From Klebsiella pneumoniae (GTDB lineage: Bacteria > Pseudomonadota > Gammaproteobacteria > Enterobacterales > Enterobacteriaceae): a stretch of DNA of 64,000 nucleotides. Shown piece after piece: positions 7,750-16,374 of this stretch; position 1 is the stretch's first letter; every line of letters begins with the position of its first letter. Made by a program: the position numbers and the translations under genes. Under the pieces are notes generated by a model. That model saw only the letters and a program-made list of their open reading frames with translations, was not told where the DNA came from and made no database searches. The DNA lies in the NCBI RefSeq assembly GCF_000742135.1, contig NZ_KN046819.1:1-64000 (forward strand), written 5' to 3'.

Positions 7750-9301
7750 GTTGGTAAAAGCGTTGGCCCCGGCGCTGTTGCTGATGGCGCTGGCCGCCGC
7801 GTTGGATGGCGTCTGCGCCTTGCTGCTGGCGGCAGCGGTGGCGAACTGGCAGCAAAATCCCGGCCATTGGCTAGGGCTGCTGGCGCTGGCTACGCCTCTC
7901 TTGCTGACGGTGCAGTATGCGGCGGCCACCCGCGGTTTCTTCGCCGGCGGCGCGGTGATGAGCGCGTTGCTGCGGGCGCTGTTCCGCCGTCTGCCGCGCG
8001 CGCTGTCGCCGCAGGAGCAGGCACCGGGTCTGTTGGCCGGGGCCATCGGTCAGACGATGTCGGCACCCGCGCACCTGCTGGCGCCGTTGGTTGGCGCGGT
8101 CGCCACGCCGCTGGCGCTGATCGCCGGGCTGGCCTGCCTGAGCCCGGGAGTGGCGCTGATGCTGCTGGCGGCCTGCGTGCTGTTGATGCTGGTGTTGCGC
8201 GGTTCGGCGGCCCGGCTGCACCGGCGAGAGCGAGAGCTTGGGGAGGCCAATCAGAGTATTGAAGGGGCGCTGATGCAGTTTGCCCGTCATCAGGCATTGC
8301 TGCGCTTCGGCTACGGGCAGGCGGCCGCCGCCGAGGCGTTGACGCAACGGTTGGATGACCATCATCGGGCGCACGCTGCGCTGCTGCGCCAAAGCTTGCC
8401 ATATCACTTGTTGTTCAGCGCCGGGCTGCAGCTGACGCTGTTGGCGGCATTGTGGTTCGGTGCCCATGAGGTGCTGGCGCAGCGCCTGAACGTCGCCCAA
8501 TGGCTGGCGCTGATGATTGTCCTGGCCCGCTTGTTGGAGCCGTTGCTTCAGCTTTCTCACCTCGATCAGGCGCTGCGTCAGTTGAAGAGCGCGTGGGCGC
8601 AACTGCGGCAGGCGCTGAGCCTGGCGGCGGCGCACGGCGGCTGGCGACTGCGGGAAATAGGCGGAGCCTGCGCCGCCGGAGAGATGTTGGCGATCGTCGG
8701 CCCTTCGGGCGCCGGCAAAAGCAGCCTGCTGAGCCTGATGGCGCGCACGCAGGATCCGACGGCGGGGCGGGTGTTCTACGGCGGCCGTGACGTGCGCGCG
8801 CTGTCGGCGCGGCAATTGGCGGGCGGTCGCGGCGTGATGTGGCAAGACAATCGCCTGCTGCGCGGCAGCGTGCGCTGGAATCTGACCCAGGGGCGAACGG
8901 ATATCGGCGATGAGCGTCTGCTGGCGCTGTTGGCGGCGCTGGATCTGCCGCCCGACGTGCTGGAAGAAGAGGTCGGCAGCGACGGCGATCGTTTCTCCGG
9001 CGGGCAGAAGCAACGGCTGTGCCTGGCGCGCACGCTGCTGCAGGGGGCGCCACGATTGTTGTTGGACGAACCGGGCGCCAGTCTGGATCTGCGCAACGCC
9101 GAGCGCGTGGCGGCCCTGCTGGCCGGCTGGCCCGGCACGCGGGTCGTCGTCACCCACGATCCCGCGTTGGCCTGTCGGGCGGATCGAGTGTGGGTGCTGG
9201 AAGGCGGGCGGCTGACGGCGGCGGGCAGCCCGGATGCGCTGCGCGAGGCGGGGGGCTGGTTCGCCCGTTTCTGCCAGGCGAAAATGACCGGCGATCGATA
9301 G
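7739..9301 (+). CDS. ABC transporter permease/ATPase (YbtQ/IrtB-like)
   Basis: 520 residues. Residues 1-300 are a six-helix transmembrane domain; the nucleotide-binding domain has Walker A GPSGAGKSSLL, ABC signature FSGGQKQRLCLARTLL, Walker B LLLDEP and the H-loop VVVTHD. Members of this subgroup import ferric siderophores despite the exporter fold and work as heterodimers. The protein is shorter than the usual 570-600: the segment joining the two domains (AAHGGWRLREIGG) lacks the usual first strands with the A-loop aromatic residue. Its partner gene is broken, so function is doubtful. Confidence 0.8.
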   Translation: MKFELVKALAPALLLMALAAALDGVCALLLAAAVANWQQNPGHWLGLLALATPLLLTVQYAAATRGFFAGGAVMSALLRALFRRLPRALSPQEQAPGLLAGAIGQTMSAPAHLLAPLVGAVATPLALIAGLACLSPGVALMLLAACVLLMLVLRGSAARLHRRERELGEANQSIEGALMQFARHQALLRFGYGQAAAAEALTQRLDDHHRAHAALLRQSLPYHLLFSAGLQLTLLAALWFGAHEVLAQRLNVAQWLALMIVLARLLEPLLQLSHLDQALRQLKSAWAQLRQALSLAAAHGGWRLREIGGACAAGEMLAIVGPSGAGKSSLLSLMARTQDPTAGRVFYGGRDVRALSARQLAGGRGVMWQDNRLLRGSVRWNLTQGRTDIGDERLLALLAALDLPPDVLEEEVGSDGDRFSGGQKQRLCLARTLLQGAPRLLLDEPGASLDLRNAERVAALLAGWPGTRVVVTHDPALACRADRVWVLEGGRLTAAGSPDALREAGGWFARFCQAKMTGDR

Positions 9302-9344
9302 AGAAACTCCGGCAATCGAAAAAGTCGCGGCGGCCGTTTTGTTA

Positions 9345-9363
9345 GATTGATAACGATTATCAT
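9345..9363. promoter_or_regulatory. Fur box-like site upstream of TonB receptor
   Basis: GATTGATAACGATTATCAT matches the Fur consensus closely and lies 25 bases before the receptor start, so the receptor and downstream genes probably have their own iron-repressed promoter. Confidence 0.8.
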
Positions 9364-9388
9364 TTAACAATAACAACCAAGGAAAAAC

Positions 9389-11527
9389 ATGCGACTCATT
9401 CACCTCTCACCAGTGGCGGCCGCGATGCGCCGCGGCGCGTTGCTGTGCGCGCTGTGCGGCACCGGGGCACTGGCGCAGGATGCGCCGGCCAAAACGGACG
9501 TAAAAGAAGATACCCTCACCGTGACCGCCGGCGCGGCGGCGCGGGATGACTATGTGGCTCCCGGCGTCACCACGCTGGGGAAAATCCCGCTGAAACCGCG
9601 TGAAGTGGCTCAGTCGGTCAGCGTGATCGATCGCCAGCAGATGGAGCAGCAGAATCTCACATCGCTGGATGCGGTGATGACGCGCGCCACCGGCGTCACC
9701 AGCGCCCCCTTCGTGTTGCTGACCACCGCGTGGTATGCGCGCGGCTTCAAGATCGATTCGTTCGAACTGGACGGCGTGCCGACGCTGCTGGGCAATACCG
9801 CCAGCTCGCCGCAGGACATGGCGGTGTATGAGCGGGTGGAGATCCTGCGCGGCTCCAACGGCCTGCTGCACGGGCTCGGCAACCCGGCGGCCACGGTCAA
9901 CATGGTGCGCAAGCACGGACTGGCGCAAAACCGCGCGCAGTTTACCGCCAGCGCCGGGAGCTGGAATCAGTATCGCGGCGAAGCGGACGTGGGCGGCCCG
10001 CTGAACGCGTCGGGCAGCGTGCGCGGCCGTGCGGTGATGGCATGGGAAGATCGCGATTATTTCTATCGCGTCTCGGATCAGAAAACCCGTTTGCTGTATG
10101 CCACCGTCGACGCCGATCTGACGCCGGATACCCTGCTGCGTGTCGGCGCGCAGTACCAAACCATCGATTCCGTCACCAATATGGCCGGGGTGCCGATGGG
10201 GAAAGACGGCAGCGATCTGCACCTGCCGCGCAGCACCTATCTGAACGTGGACTGGGATCGCTTCAAATGGGACACCACGCGGCTGTTCGCTGCGGTGGAG
10301 CATCGGCTGAACGACGACTGGCAGGCCAAGCTGAGCGGCGACTATCTGCACGCCAAGTCTCGCCTGCTGTATGCCGGCGCCTGGGGCAACGTCGATCCGG
10401 CCACCGGCGACGGCGCGGCGCTGATGGGCGGCGCCTATCGTTTTCGCAATCAGCAGCTGGGGCTGGACGCCAGCCTGAACGGCAAGATCGACGCCTGGGG
10501 GTTGCGGCACGAGCTGGTCGTCGGCGCCAGCTACACCCATGCCGAAGAAGAACAGTTCACCGCACGGTTTGATTCTGTGTTTCAGGTGCCGGTGAACGTC
10601 TACCGCTGGGATCCGCACGGCGTGCCGAAGCCAGCGATCGGCGCTTACAGCTCGCCGGGGTCGACCAAAACCGTTCAGCGCGGGGTGTACGGCATGGGCC
10701 GCATTAAACTGGCGGAGCCGCTGACGCTGGTGGCCGGCGCGCGCGAAAGCTGGTGGCAACTGCGTTCGCCCAGCGACACTCTGGAAGAGAACGCGCGTCT
10801 GACCCCCTACGGCGGCCTGATCTGGGATTTCGCCAAAGACTGGTCGTGGTATGCCAGCTACGCCACGGTGTTTCAGCCGCAGAGCGGCAAAACCTGGAGC
10901 GGGCAGATGCTTAAGCCGGTGGAGGGCCGCACGCTGGAAAGCGGGGTGAAGGCGTCGCTGATGAATGGCGCGCTCAACCTCTCGGCCGCGGCGTTCCGCA
11001 TCGATCTGGAGAACAACCCGCAGGTGGATCCCGATCACCCGGACGGCGGTTTCGATACCTGGTATATCAGCGGCGGCAAGGCTCGCAGTGAAGGCTTCGA
11101 GGTGGAAGGGCGCGGATACCTCACGCCATGGTGGGACGTCACGCTCGGCTACACCTATACCGACACGCGCTACACCCGCGACGCCGGCAACCAGGGGCGC
11201 GCCTACAACAGCCTGACGCCGCGTCATATGCTGCGGCTGTGGAGCGATTACGACCTGCCGTGGGATCAGCGCAAGTGGAGCATCGGCGGCGGCATCCAGG
11301 CGCAGAGCGCGTTCAGCAGCGCCAATGGCGCGACGACGCTGCGCCAGGGCGGCTATGCGCTGGTCAACGCACGGCTGGGGTATCGCATCGACGAGACCTG
11401 GTCGGCGGCGCTCAACGTCAACAATCTGTTCGATCGCCGCTACTACGCCGGGCTTTTCTCGCCGCAGTGGAACAACCGTTACGGTGAACCGCGCAACCTG
11501 ATGTTCACCGTCAAGGCCGAGTTTTGA
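9389..11527 (+). CDS. TonB-dependent ferric-siderophore receptor
   Basis: 712 residues with a signal peptide ending near GALAQ (residue 30), a likely TonB box in the following EDTLTVTAG segment, a plug domain ([40 protein letters not shown]) and a 22-strand beta-barrel ending in aromatic F (MFTVKAEF). The overall pattern is that of the FhuE/FoxA/FpvA group of hydroxamate-type receptors. It takes up a ferric siderophore across the outer membrane. No siderophore synthesis genes are nearby, so the ligand is probably produced by other organisms. It shares ATGA overlap with the next gene. Confidence 0.9.
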   Translation: MRLIHLSPVAAAMRRGALLCALCGTGALAQDAPAKTDVKEDTLTVTAGAAARDDYVAPGVTTLGKIPLKPREVAQSVSVIDRQQMEQQNLTSLDAVMTRATGVTSAPFVLLTTAWYARGFKIDSFELDGVPTLLGNTASSPQDMAVYERVEILRGSNGLLHGLGNPAATVNMVRKHGLAQNRAQFTASAGSWNQYRGEADVGGPLNASGSVRGRAVMAWEDRDYFYRVSDQKTRLLYATVDADLTPDTLLRVGAQYQTIDSVTNMAGVPMGKDGSDLHLPRSTYLNVDWDRFKWDTTRLFAAVEHRLNDDWQAKLSGDYLHAKSRLLYAGAWGNVDPATGDGAALMGGAYRFRNQQLGLDASLNGKIDAWGLRHELVVGASYTHAEEEQFTARFDSVFQVPVNVYRWDPHGVPKPAIGAYSSPGSTKTVQRGVYGMGRIKLAEPLTLVAGARESWWQLRSPSDTLEENARLTPYGGLIWDFAKDWSWYASYATVFQPQSGKTWSGQMLKPVEGRTLESGVKASLMNGALNLSAAAFRIDLENNPQVDPDHPDGGFDTWYISGGKARSEGFEVEGRGYLTPWWDVTLGYTYTDTRYTRDAGNQGRAYNSLTPRHMLRLWSDYDLPWDQRKWSIGGGIQAQSAFSSANGATTLRQGGYALVNARLGYRIDETWSAALNVNNLFDRRYYAGLFSPQWNNRYGEPRNLMFTVKAEF

Positions 11528-11775
11528 TGAATATGCGCGTATGGGCGGCGTGCCTCGGCAGCGCCATGGGGGGCGTTACCCTGGCGCTGCTTTTGGCGCG
11601 CGGCTATCCCTCGGCCGACCCGCTCGATCGGCTTTACGGCGCGCTGTTTCTGGCGTTGTTCGGCGGCATCGCGTTGCTGACGTATAGCCTGCTGGAGCCG
11701 GACTGGCGTCGCACGCTGCTGCGCGCCTGGTTGTGGTGGCCGCTGCCGCTGGCGCTGCTGGAGGCGTGGCGATGA
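11527..11775 (+). CDS. Small iron-uptake membrane protein (DUF3649-like)
   Basis: 82 residues from the ATG that overlaps the receptor stop (ATGA). Two to three hydrophobic segments (VWAACLGSAMGGVTLALLLA; LYGALFLALFGGIALLTYSL). Small proteins of this kind lie between TonB receptors and PepSY-type membrane proteins in iron operons and are often labelled DUF3649 or iron uptake protein; the precise role is unknown. Its own end overlaps the next start in the same way, so the three genes are translationally coupled. Confidence 0.6.
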   Translation: MNMRVWAACLGSAMGGVTLALLLARGYPSADPLDRLYGALFLALFGGIALLTYSLLEPDWRRTLLRAWLWWPLPLALLEAWR

Positions 11776-13193
11776 ACGCCGTCGCGCGACGGGCTTTGGC
11801 GGCGCTGCATCGGGGCTGCGGCGCGTTGTTCGGCTGCGCGCTGTTCGTGGTCCTGTTCACCGGCTGCTGGAGCCTGGCCGGCGACAGCTTCACGCTGTGG
11901 TGGAACGGCGTGACGATGAGCGGCGAGCAACGGCCGTTGGCGCAGCTGCTGGACGACGCGAAAGCCTACGGTGAAGACGGCGCGGCGCCTTACGTCATGC
12001 TGCCGAGCGCGCGTTATCCGGTGATTCGCTTTTGCCGCGCCCCGGACGACTGCGCCCTCGCGTTTAGCGCCGTCAGCGGGCGGCTGGTCAGCCTGACGGC
12101 GCCGACCACGCTGTTGGTGACGCTGCACAAGAACCTGTTTCTCGGCTTTCCCGGTCGGGTGTTTCTCAGTTTGTTCGGCATCGCGTTCGCTTTGCTGCTG
12201 ATCAGCGGGATTGCGCTGCATGGTCGACGGCTGCGCCAGCTGTTGCAGCTGCGGCGGCGTCAGGGGCTGCGGGTGCTGCTGTTCGATCTGCACAATCTGT
12301 TGGGGCTTTGGTGCTATCCGTGGCTGGTGATGTTCGCTTTGACCGGCGCGTTATCCGGACTCGGCGCGCTCGGTACTGTGCTGCTGGCCGACCGCGTCAG
12401 CCCCGGTGCGCCGCAGCGGGTGATGGCGCAGCTGATGGGCGGTGCGCAACCTGCACCGCCCTTGCCTGACGCCGGGCGTACTCTTGCGCAGACGATGGCG
12501 GCGCTGCGGCGCCAGGCACCGGAATTTACGCCGCAAACCCTGCAGCGCGCGCCGGATGGTGCATTGCTGGCGGTGGGCGGCGTCACTCGCGGTATTCCCA
12601 GCAGCGCGCTGTTCGAGCAATTTCGTTTCGGCAGCGGCGAGCAGCCGGCGCTGATGCGGCGCAGCGCCGCTCATCAGGGGCCATGGACGCGCACGTTCAT
12701 CGCCGTTCAGCCGCTGCACTATGGCCAATACGCCTGGTTGCCGCGGGCGGCGGCGGCGGTGAGCGCGCTGCATTTTTTGGCCGGGTTCGGCGCGGCGACG
12801 CTGGCGCTGAGCGGGCTGGGATTGTGGTGCCTACGGCAGCCGCAGCGCCGTGCCGCGCGCTTTATCACCGGCGTCTGCTGTGGTCTGACGGTGGCGGGAA
12901 GTCTGCTGTTGGCCGCCCGGCCGCTGGCGGCGTTCCCTGCCGCCTGGCTGTTTTGGGGAATGTGGGGCGCGGTGGCGCTGTTGGCGTGGCGAGTTTGGCC
13001 GGGGTGGTTATTGTTCCTCAGCGGAATGGCCAGCGGTACGGCGCTGCTGGTGGCGGCGCTCGGCCATATGCTCAGCGCCGGCCCCGGCCTGTACTGGCTG
13101 GACAGCGCTTTATTGTTGGTCAGTGCGGCCCTGTTCGCCGCCGGCTCCTTGTTATGGCAATCGCGCGGTGCCTGGCCGCGCCAATTGGAGTAA
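11772..13193 (+). CDS. PepSY-associated membrane protein, putative siderophore reductase
   Basis: 473 residues starting at ATG 11772 (ATGA overlap). It opens with ALAALHRGCGALFGCALFVV, the first membrane helix typical of PepSY_TM proteins, has a periplasmic loop, a second His-containing helix (LVTLHKNLFLGFPGRVF) and further helices in the C-terminal third. Relatives such as FoxB and other PepSY_TM proteins act in the inner membrane to release iron from siderophores by reduction. This fits an operon that lacks a separate ferric reductase. Confidence 0.75.
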   Translation: MNAVARRALAALHRGCGALFGCALFVVLFTGCWSLAGDSFTLWWNGVTMSGEQRPLAQLLDDAKAYGEDGAAPYVMLPSARYPVIRFCRAPDDCALAFSAVSGRLVSLTAPTTLLVTLHKNLFLGFPGRVFLSLFGIAFALLLISGIALHGRRLRQLLQLRRRQGLRVLLFDLHNLLGLWCYPWLVMFALTGALSGLGALGTVLLADRVSPGAPQRVMAQLMGGAQPAPPLPDAGRTLAQTMAALRRQAPEFTPQTLQRAPDGALLAVGGVTRGIPSSALFEQFRFGSGEQPALMRRSAAHQGPWTRTFIAVQPLHYGQYAWLPRAAAAVSALHFLAGFGAATLALSGLGLWCLRQPQRRAARFITGVCCGLTVAGSLLLAARPLAAFPAAWLFWGMWGAVALLAWRVWPGWLLFLSGMASGTALLVAALGHMLSAGPGLYWLDSALLLVSAALFAAGSLLWQSRGAWPRQLE

Positions 13194-13196
13194 AAC

Positions 13197-14432
13197 ATGC
13201 GACAACTATTGCAACATCGGCATCTGGTGCTGACTCTGGGGCTGCTCTATTTTAGTCAGGGCATCCCGATCGGCATCGCCATGGATGCGTTGCCGACCCT
13301 GCTGCGCCATGACGGCGCCAGCCTGCAGGCGCTGGCGTTTTTGCCGCTGGTGGGGTTGCCCTGGGTGGTGAAGTTTCTTTGGGCGCCGCTGGTGGATAAT
13401 CACTGGTCGCCACGCTTCGGACGCCGCCGCAGTTGGATTATTCCGCTGCAGTGCGTGGTGACGATGTGCCTGATCCTGCTCAGCGCGGTCGGCATTTCCG
13501 CGGCGGCGGCAGGGCTGTGCGTCGCGCTGCTGGCCGTCGCGTCGCTGGCCAGCGCTACGCAGGATATCGCCACTGATGGCATGGCGGCGGAACACGTCAG
13601 CGGTGAGTTGCTGTCGCGCGTCAATGCCATTCAAATCGCCGGGGTGATGAGCGGCTTCTTCGTCGGCGGGGCGGGCATGATGATGCTGAGTGCCCGGGTA
13701 GGCGTGCAGGGTGCGCTGCTGGCGATGGCGATCTTCCCTGCCGTCAGCCTGCTGGCGATTGGCCGCCTCCGACAACACGCCGATCTACCGCCCGAACGCG
13801 CCGATTCGCGTCCGGCCAACCTGCTGCGCACGCTGCGCCGTCACGGGGCGGTGAGGTTGTTGACGCTCACGCTGCTGTCGGCGGTGACTGCGGTATCCGG
13901 CCTCGGGGTGTCTAAGCTGTTTTTAACCGATAACGGTTGGACACCGGCTCAGGTCGGCCAGATCAGCATGGCCGGCGGTATGGTGACGCTGGTGCTCGGG
14001 TGCGGTGGCGGAGCTTGGCTGGTGAGCCGGCTCGGGGTGTGGAAGGCGTTCGCGGTTGGCCTTGGTTGCGCGTTGGGTGCCGCGTTATGCTGGCTAGCGA
14101 TGGCCAACTGGGGCTTACAATCCGGCGGCGTGATCGCCGCGGTGATTGGAGGCGCGCTGGCTTCCGGCGTGACCTCGGTCGCTATCATGACTGCCGGCAT
14201 GCAGTTTGCCGCACAGGGCGATCAGGCGGGTACCGACATGACAATGGTGCAAAGCTCGCGCGATATAGGGGAAATGGTCAGCAATATGCTGATGGTGGGA
14301 ATGACCGCCAGCCTGGGCTACTGTTCTTCCTTCGCGTTGGCTGCCGCACTGGCTGTGCTGCTGCTGGGCATCAATCTGGTCAACGACCGGCACTCTGCGG
14401 CGGTGCAGCGGCAAGAAGAGTGGAGGCGATAA
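13197..14432 (+). CDS. RhtX/FptX-like siderophore permease (MFS)
   Basis: 411 residues with about 12 transmembrane helices. The N-terminal LLYFSQGIPIGIAMDALPTL, the motif LVDNHWSPRFGRRRSWI and ATQDIATDGMAAEHV place it in the RhtX/FptX and AmpG-like branch of the major facilitator superfamily. RhtX and FptX alone can carry ferric siderophores across the inner membrane, so this gene could supply import even though the neighbouring ABC pair is damaged. It starts three bases after the PepSY gene. Confidence 0.8.
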   Translation: MRQLLQHRHLVLTLGLLYFSQGIPIGIAMDALPTLLRHDGASLQALAFLPLVGLPWVVKFLWAPLVDNHWSPRFGRRRSWIIPLQCVVTMCLILLSAVGISAAAAGLCVALLAVASLASATQDIATDGMAAEHVSGELLSRVNAIQIAGVMSGFFVGGAGMMMLSARVGVQGALLAMAIFPAVSLLAIGRLRQHADLPPERADSRPANLLRTLRRHGAVRLLTLTLLSAVTAVSGLGVSKLFLTDNGWTPAQVGQISMAGGMVTLVLGCGGGAWLVSRLGVWKAFAVGLGCALGAALCWLAMANWGLQSGGVIAAVIGGALASGVTSVAIMTAGMQFAAQGDQAGTDMTMVQSSRDIGEMVSNMLMVGMTASLGYCSSFALAAALAVLLLGINLVNDRHSAAVQRQEEWRR

Positions 14433-14654
14433 CGGGGGCCGGTTAAGCCAGGTATCGATGTTTAACCGTAGTGAGTTCATTTAACAAATGTGACAGGATC
14501 GCCGATTACTTAATAATAACCGGCTATGCCTGTAACTGTTCATCCCATTCCGGCAGTGCAAGGAAGATAATAACAGATTGTACGTGTTACCTCAGTTCCT
14601 GCTATGCCTTTTTTCGGATCTGCGGTGGAGAAATGAGTAAACCAGATATGCACA

Positions 14655-14783
14655 GCATATCCATATGCCACGCATCTGCACAGGGCAGGCATACGCATAT
14701 GTCAGTCATTTGCATATGTGACACCTATACAAACCAATCCGACAGGCATATACTGAACATATGCACTCATACATCATGCATGA
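14655..14783. promoter_or_regulatory. Palindrome-rich promoter of vapBC
   Basis: Four dyad-type sites cluster here: GCATAT-CC-ATATGC (14655-14668), GCATATG at 14695 and 14712, GCATAT-N7-ATATGC (14746-14764) and the palindrome TCATGCATGA (14774-14783). VapB-type antitoxins repress their own operon by binding such sites. The interval 14433-14654 contains no supported gene; it marks the change from GC-rich island to AT-richer plasmid DNA. Confidence 0.6.
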
Positions 14784-14801
14784 TCAGCCGGAGGAACATC
14801 C

Positions 14802-15032
14802 ATGCGCACAGTTTCGATATTTAAAAACGGCAATAACCGCGCCATCCGTCTGCCCCGGGACCTGGATTTTGAGGGGGTGAGCGAGCAGGAGATCGTCCGG
14901 GAAGGGGACAGCATCATCCTGCGTCCCGTCCGGCCGACCTGGGGCTCGTTCGCGCAACTGGACAGGGCCGATCCGGACTTTATGGCGGAGCGTGAGAATG
15001 TGGTCAGCGATGAAGGACGCTTTAAGCCATGA
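14802..15032 (+). CDS. vapB: VapB/VagC antitoxin
   Basis: 76 residues. The N-terminal MRTVSIFKNGNNRAIRLPRD is the AbrB/MazE-type swapped-hairpin DNA-binding domain of VagC-like antitoxins; the C-terminal part (LDRADPDFMAEREN) wraps the toxin. A good ribosome site (CCGGAGGAAC) precedes the ATG. The stop overlaps the toxin start. It neutralises VapC and with it represses the promoter. Confidence 0.9.
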   Translation: MRTVSIFKNGNNRAIRLPRDLDFEGVSEQEIVREGDSIILRPVRPTWGSFAQLDRADPDFMAERENVVSDEGRFKP

Positions 15033-15445
15033 AGAAAACCTGGATGCTCGACACTAACATCTGCTCATTCATCATGCGCGAGCAGCCGGCAGCGGTGCTG
15101 AAGCGCCTGGAGCAGGCAGTGCTGCGCGGTGATCGCATCGTGGTCTCGGCCGTGACGTATGCCGAGATGCGCTTCGGCGCCACCGGCCCGAAAACCTCCC
15201 CGCGCCATATTCAGCTGGTCGACGCGTTCTGCGCGCGCCTCGATGCCATCCTGCCCTGGGACCGGGCCGCAGTGGACGCCACGACGGGCATCCGGGTGGC
15301 GCTGCGCCTCGCCGGGACGCCGATCGGCCCGAACGACACGGCTATTGCCGGCCACCCCATCGCGGCCGGCGCCGTCCTGGTGACGAACAATGTGCGGGAG
15401 TTTGCGCGGGTCCCGGGTCTGGTGCTGGAAGACTGGGTGGAATAA
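15029..15445 (+). CDS. vapC: VapC/VagD toxin, PIN-domain ribonuclease
   Basis: 138 residues. PIN-domain acidic residues are present: Asp8 in MLDTNIC, Glu46 in TYAEMRFG and Asp103 in GPNDTAIAGH; the fourth position is Asn (VTNN). VapC toxins of enterobacteria cleave initiator tRNA. The ATGA overlap with vapB is standard. On a conjugative plasmid the pair stabilises inheritance by killing plasmid-free daughters. Confidence 0.9.
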   Translation: MKKTWMLDTNICSFIMREQPAAVLKRLEQAVLRGDRIVVSAVTYAEMRFGATGPKTSPRHIQLVDAFCARLDAILPWDRAAVDATTGIRVALRLAGTPIGPNDTAIAGHPIAAGAVLVTNNVREFARVPGLVLEDWVE

Positions 15446-15479
15446 TCCCGTAAAAATTTCCGTGACGGAGACGACAGAC

Positions 15480-15674
15480 ATGAATGCTGAACACACCGAC
15501 TACGGCTGGCTTTTCAGTGAACCGGCTGAAGAAATTTCCGGCGATATTGTTATTGATCCGGAACTCCTTCCGGAGGAGATTAAACTCGCAGCTATCCAGA
15601 TTTTGCTGGATCGGATTGACCGTGATACGGCAGAGAAAAAACTGGCCGAATTAATACAGAAGCTTGACGTATAG
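15480..15674 (+). CDS. Unknown 64-aa acidic protein downstream of vapC
   Basis: ATG at 15480 follows GGAGACGAC. The product is acidic at its N-terminus (MNAEHTDYGWLFSEPAEEIS), with a helical C-terminus (IKLAAIQILLDRIDRD, AEKKLAELIQKLDV). I do not recognise it. It lies 35 bases after vapC on the same strand and could be on the same transcript. Real coding is plausible from the clear ribosome site and balanced composition. Confidence 0.5.
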   Translation: MNAEHTDYGWLFSEPAEEISGDIVIDPELLPEEIKLAAIQILLDRIDRDTAEKKLAELIQKLDV

Positions 15675-15693
15675 GAAATTGAAAAACCAGTCG

Positions 15694-15906
15694 GGTAATG
15701 ACTCCAACTTACTGATAGTGTTTTATGTTCAGATAATGCCCGATGACTTTATCATGCAGCTCCACCGATTTTGAGAACGACAGTGACTTCCGTCCCAGCC
15801 TTGCCAGATGTTGTCTCAGATTCAGGTTATGTCGCTCAATGCGCTGAGTGTAACGCTTGCTGATAACGTGCAGCTTTCCCTTCAGGCGTGATTCATAAAG
15901 CGGCCA
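15694..15906 (-). mobile_element. IS1-like right-end remnant
   Basis: 213 bases match an IS1-type element from its right terminus (GGTAATGACTCCAACTTACT) into the insB 3' region, read leftward. It is cut by the left end of a second IS1-like copy at 15907. The same right end is found at 4053. Confidence 0.88.
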
Positions 15907-16374
15907 GGTAATGCTGCCAACTTACTGATTTAGTGTATGATGGTGATTTTAAGGTGCTTGCGTGGCTTCCATTTCCATCAGATGTCCCACTTGTTCAGCT
16001 ACCGAAGGCGTCGTGCGTAACGGTAAAGCACTGCCGGACATCAGCGCTATCTCTGCTCTCACTGCCGTAAAACATGGCAAATCAGCTTCACTTACACCGT
16101 CTCTCAACCCGGTACACATCAGAAAATCATTGATATGGCTATGAATGGGTTGGGTGCCGTGCCAGTGCCCGCATTATGGGCGTTGGCCTCAACACGATTT
16201 TACGGCACTTAAAAAACTCAGGCCGGAGCCGGTAACATCGCGCATACAACCGGGCAGTGACGTCATTGTCTGCGCGGAAATGGACGAACAGTGGGGCTAC
16301 GTCGGGGCTAAATCACGTCAGCGCTGGTTATTTTACGCCTATGACAGGATGCGCAGGACGGTGGTGGCACACGT
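15907..16374 (+). mobile_element. IS1-like left part with broken insA and insB
   Basis: The left terminus (GGTAATGCTGCCAACTTACT) is followed by insA from 15962 (MASISIRCPTCSATEGVVRN). A one-base loss in the A-run after GTAACGGT shifts insA out of frame. The insB part ([20 protein letters not shown]) continues to ACGT at 16374, where IS1 sequence stops. The right half is deleted and the radical SAM gene follows directly. Confidence 0.88.

Noticed and set aside
7871..9403. 510-aa open frame on the minus strand opposite the ABC gene
   Set aside because: Glutamine- and arginine-rich shadow of a GC-rich gene; the plus strand carries clear ABC motifs.
9407..11227. 606-aa open frame opposite the TonB receptor
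   Set aside because: High-GC antisense shadow with histidine/arginine-rich composition and no domain.
14471..14824. 117-aa open frame upstream of vapB
   Set aside because: Covers the palindromic operators; cysteine- and histidine-rich random composition; vapB has a better start and ribosome site.
15962..16144. InsA as an intact gene
   Set aside because: After residue NGK the frame departs from InsA because one A is missing in the run; the element also lacks its right half.
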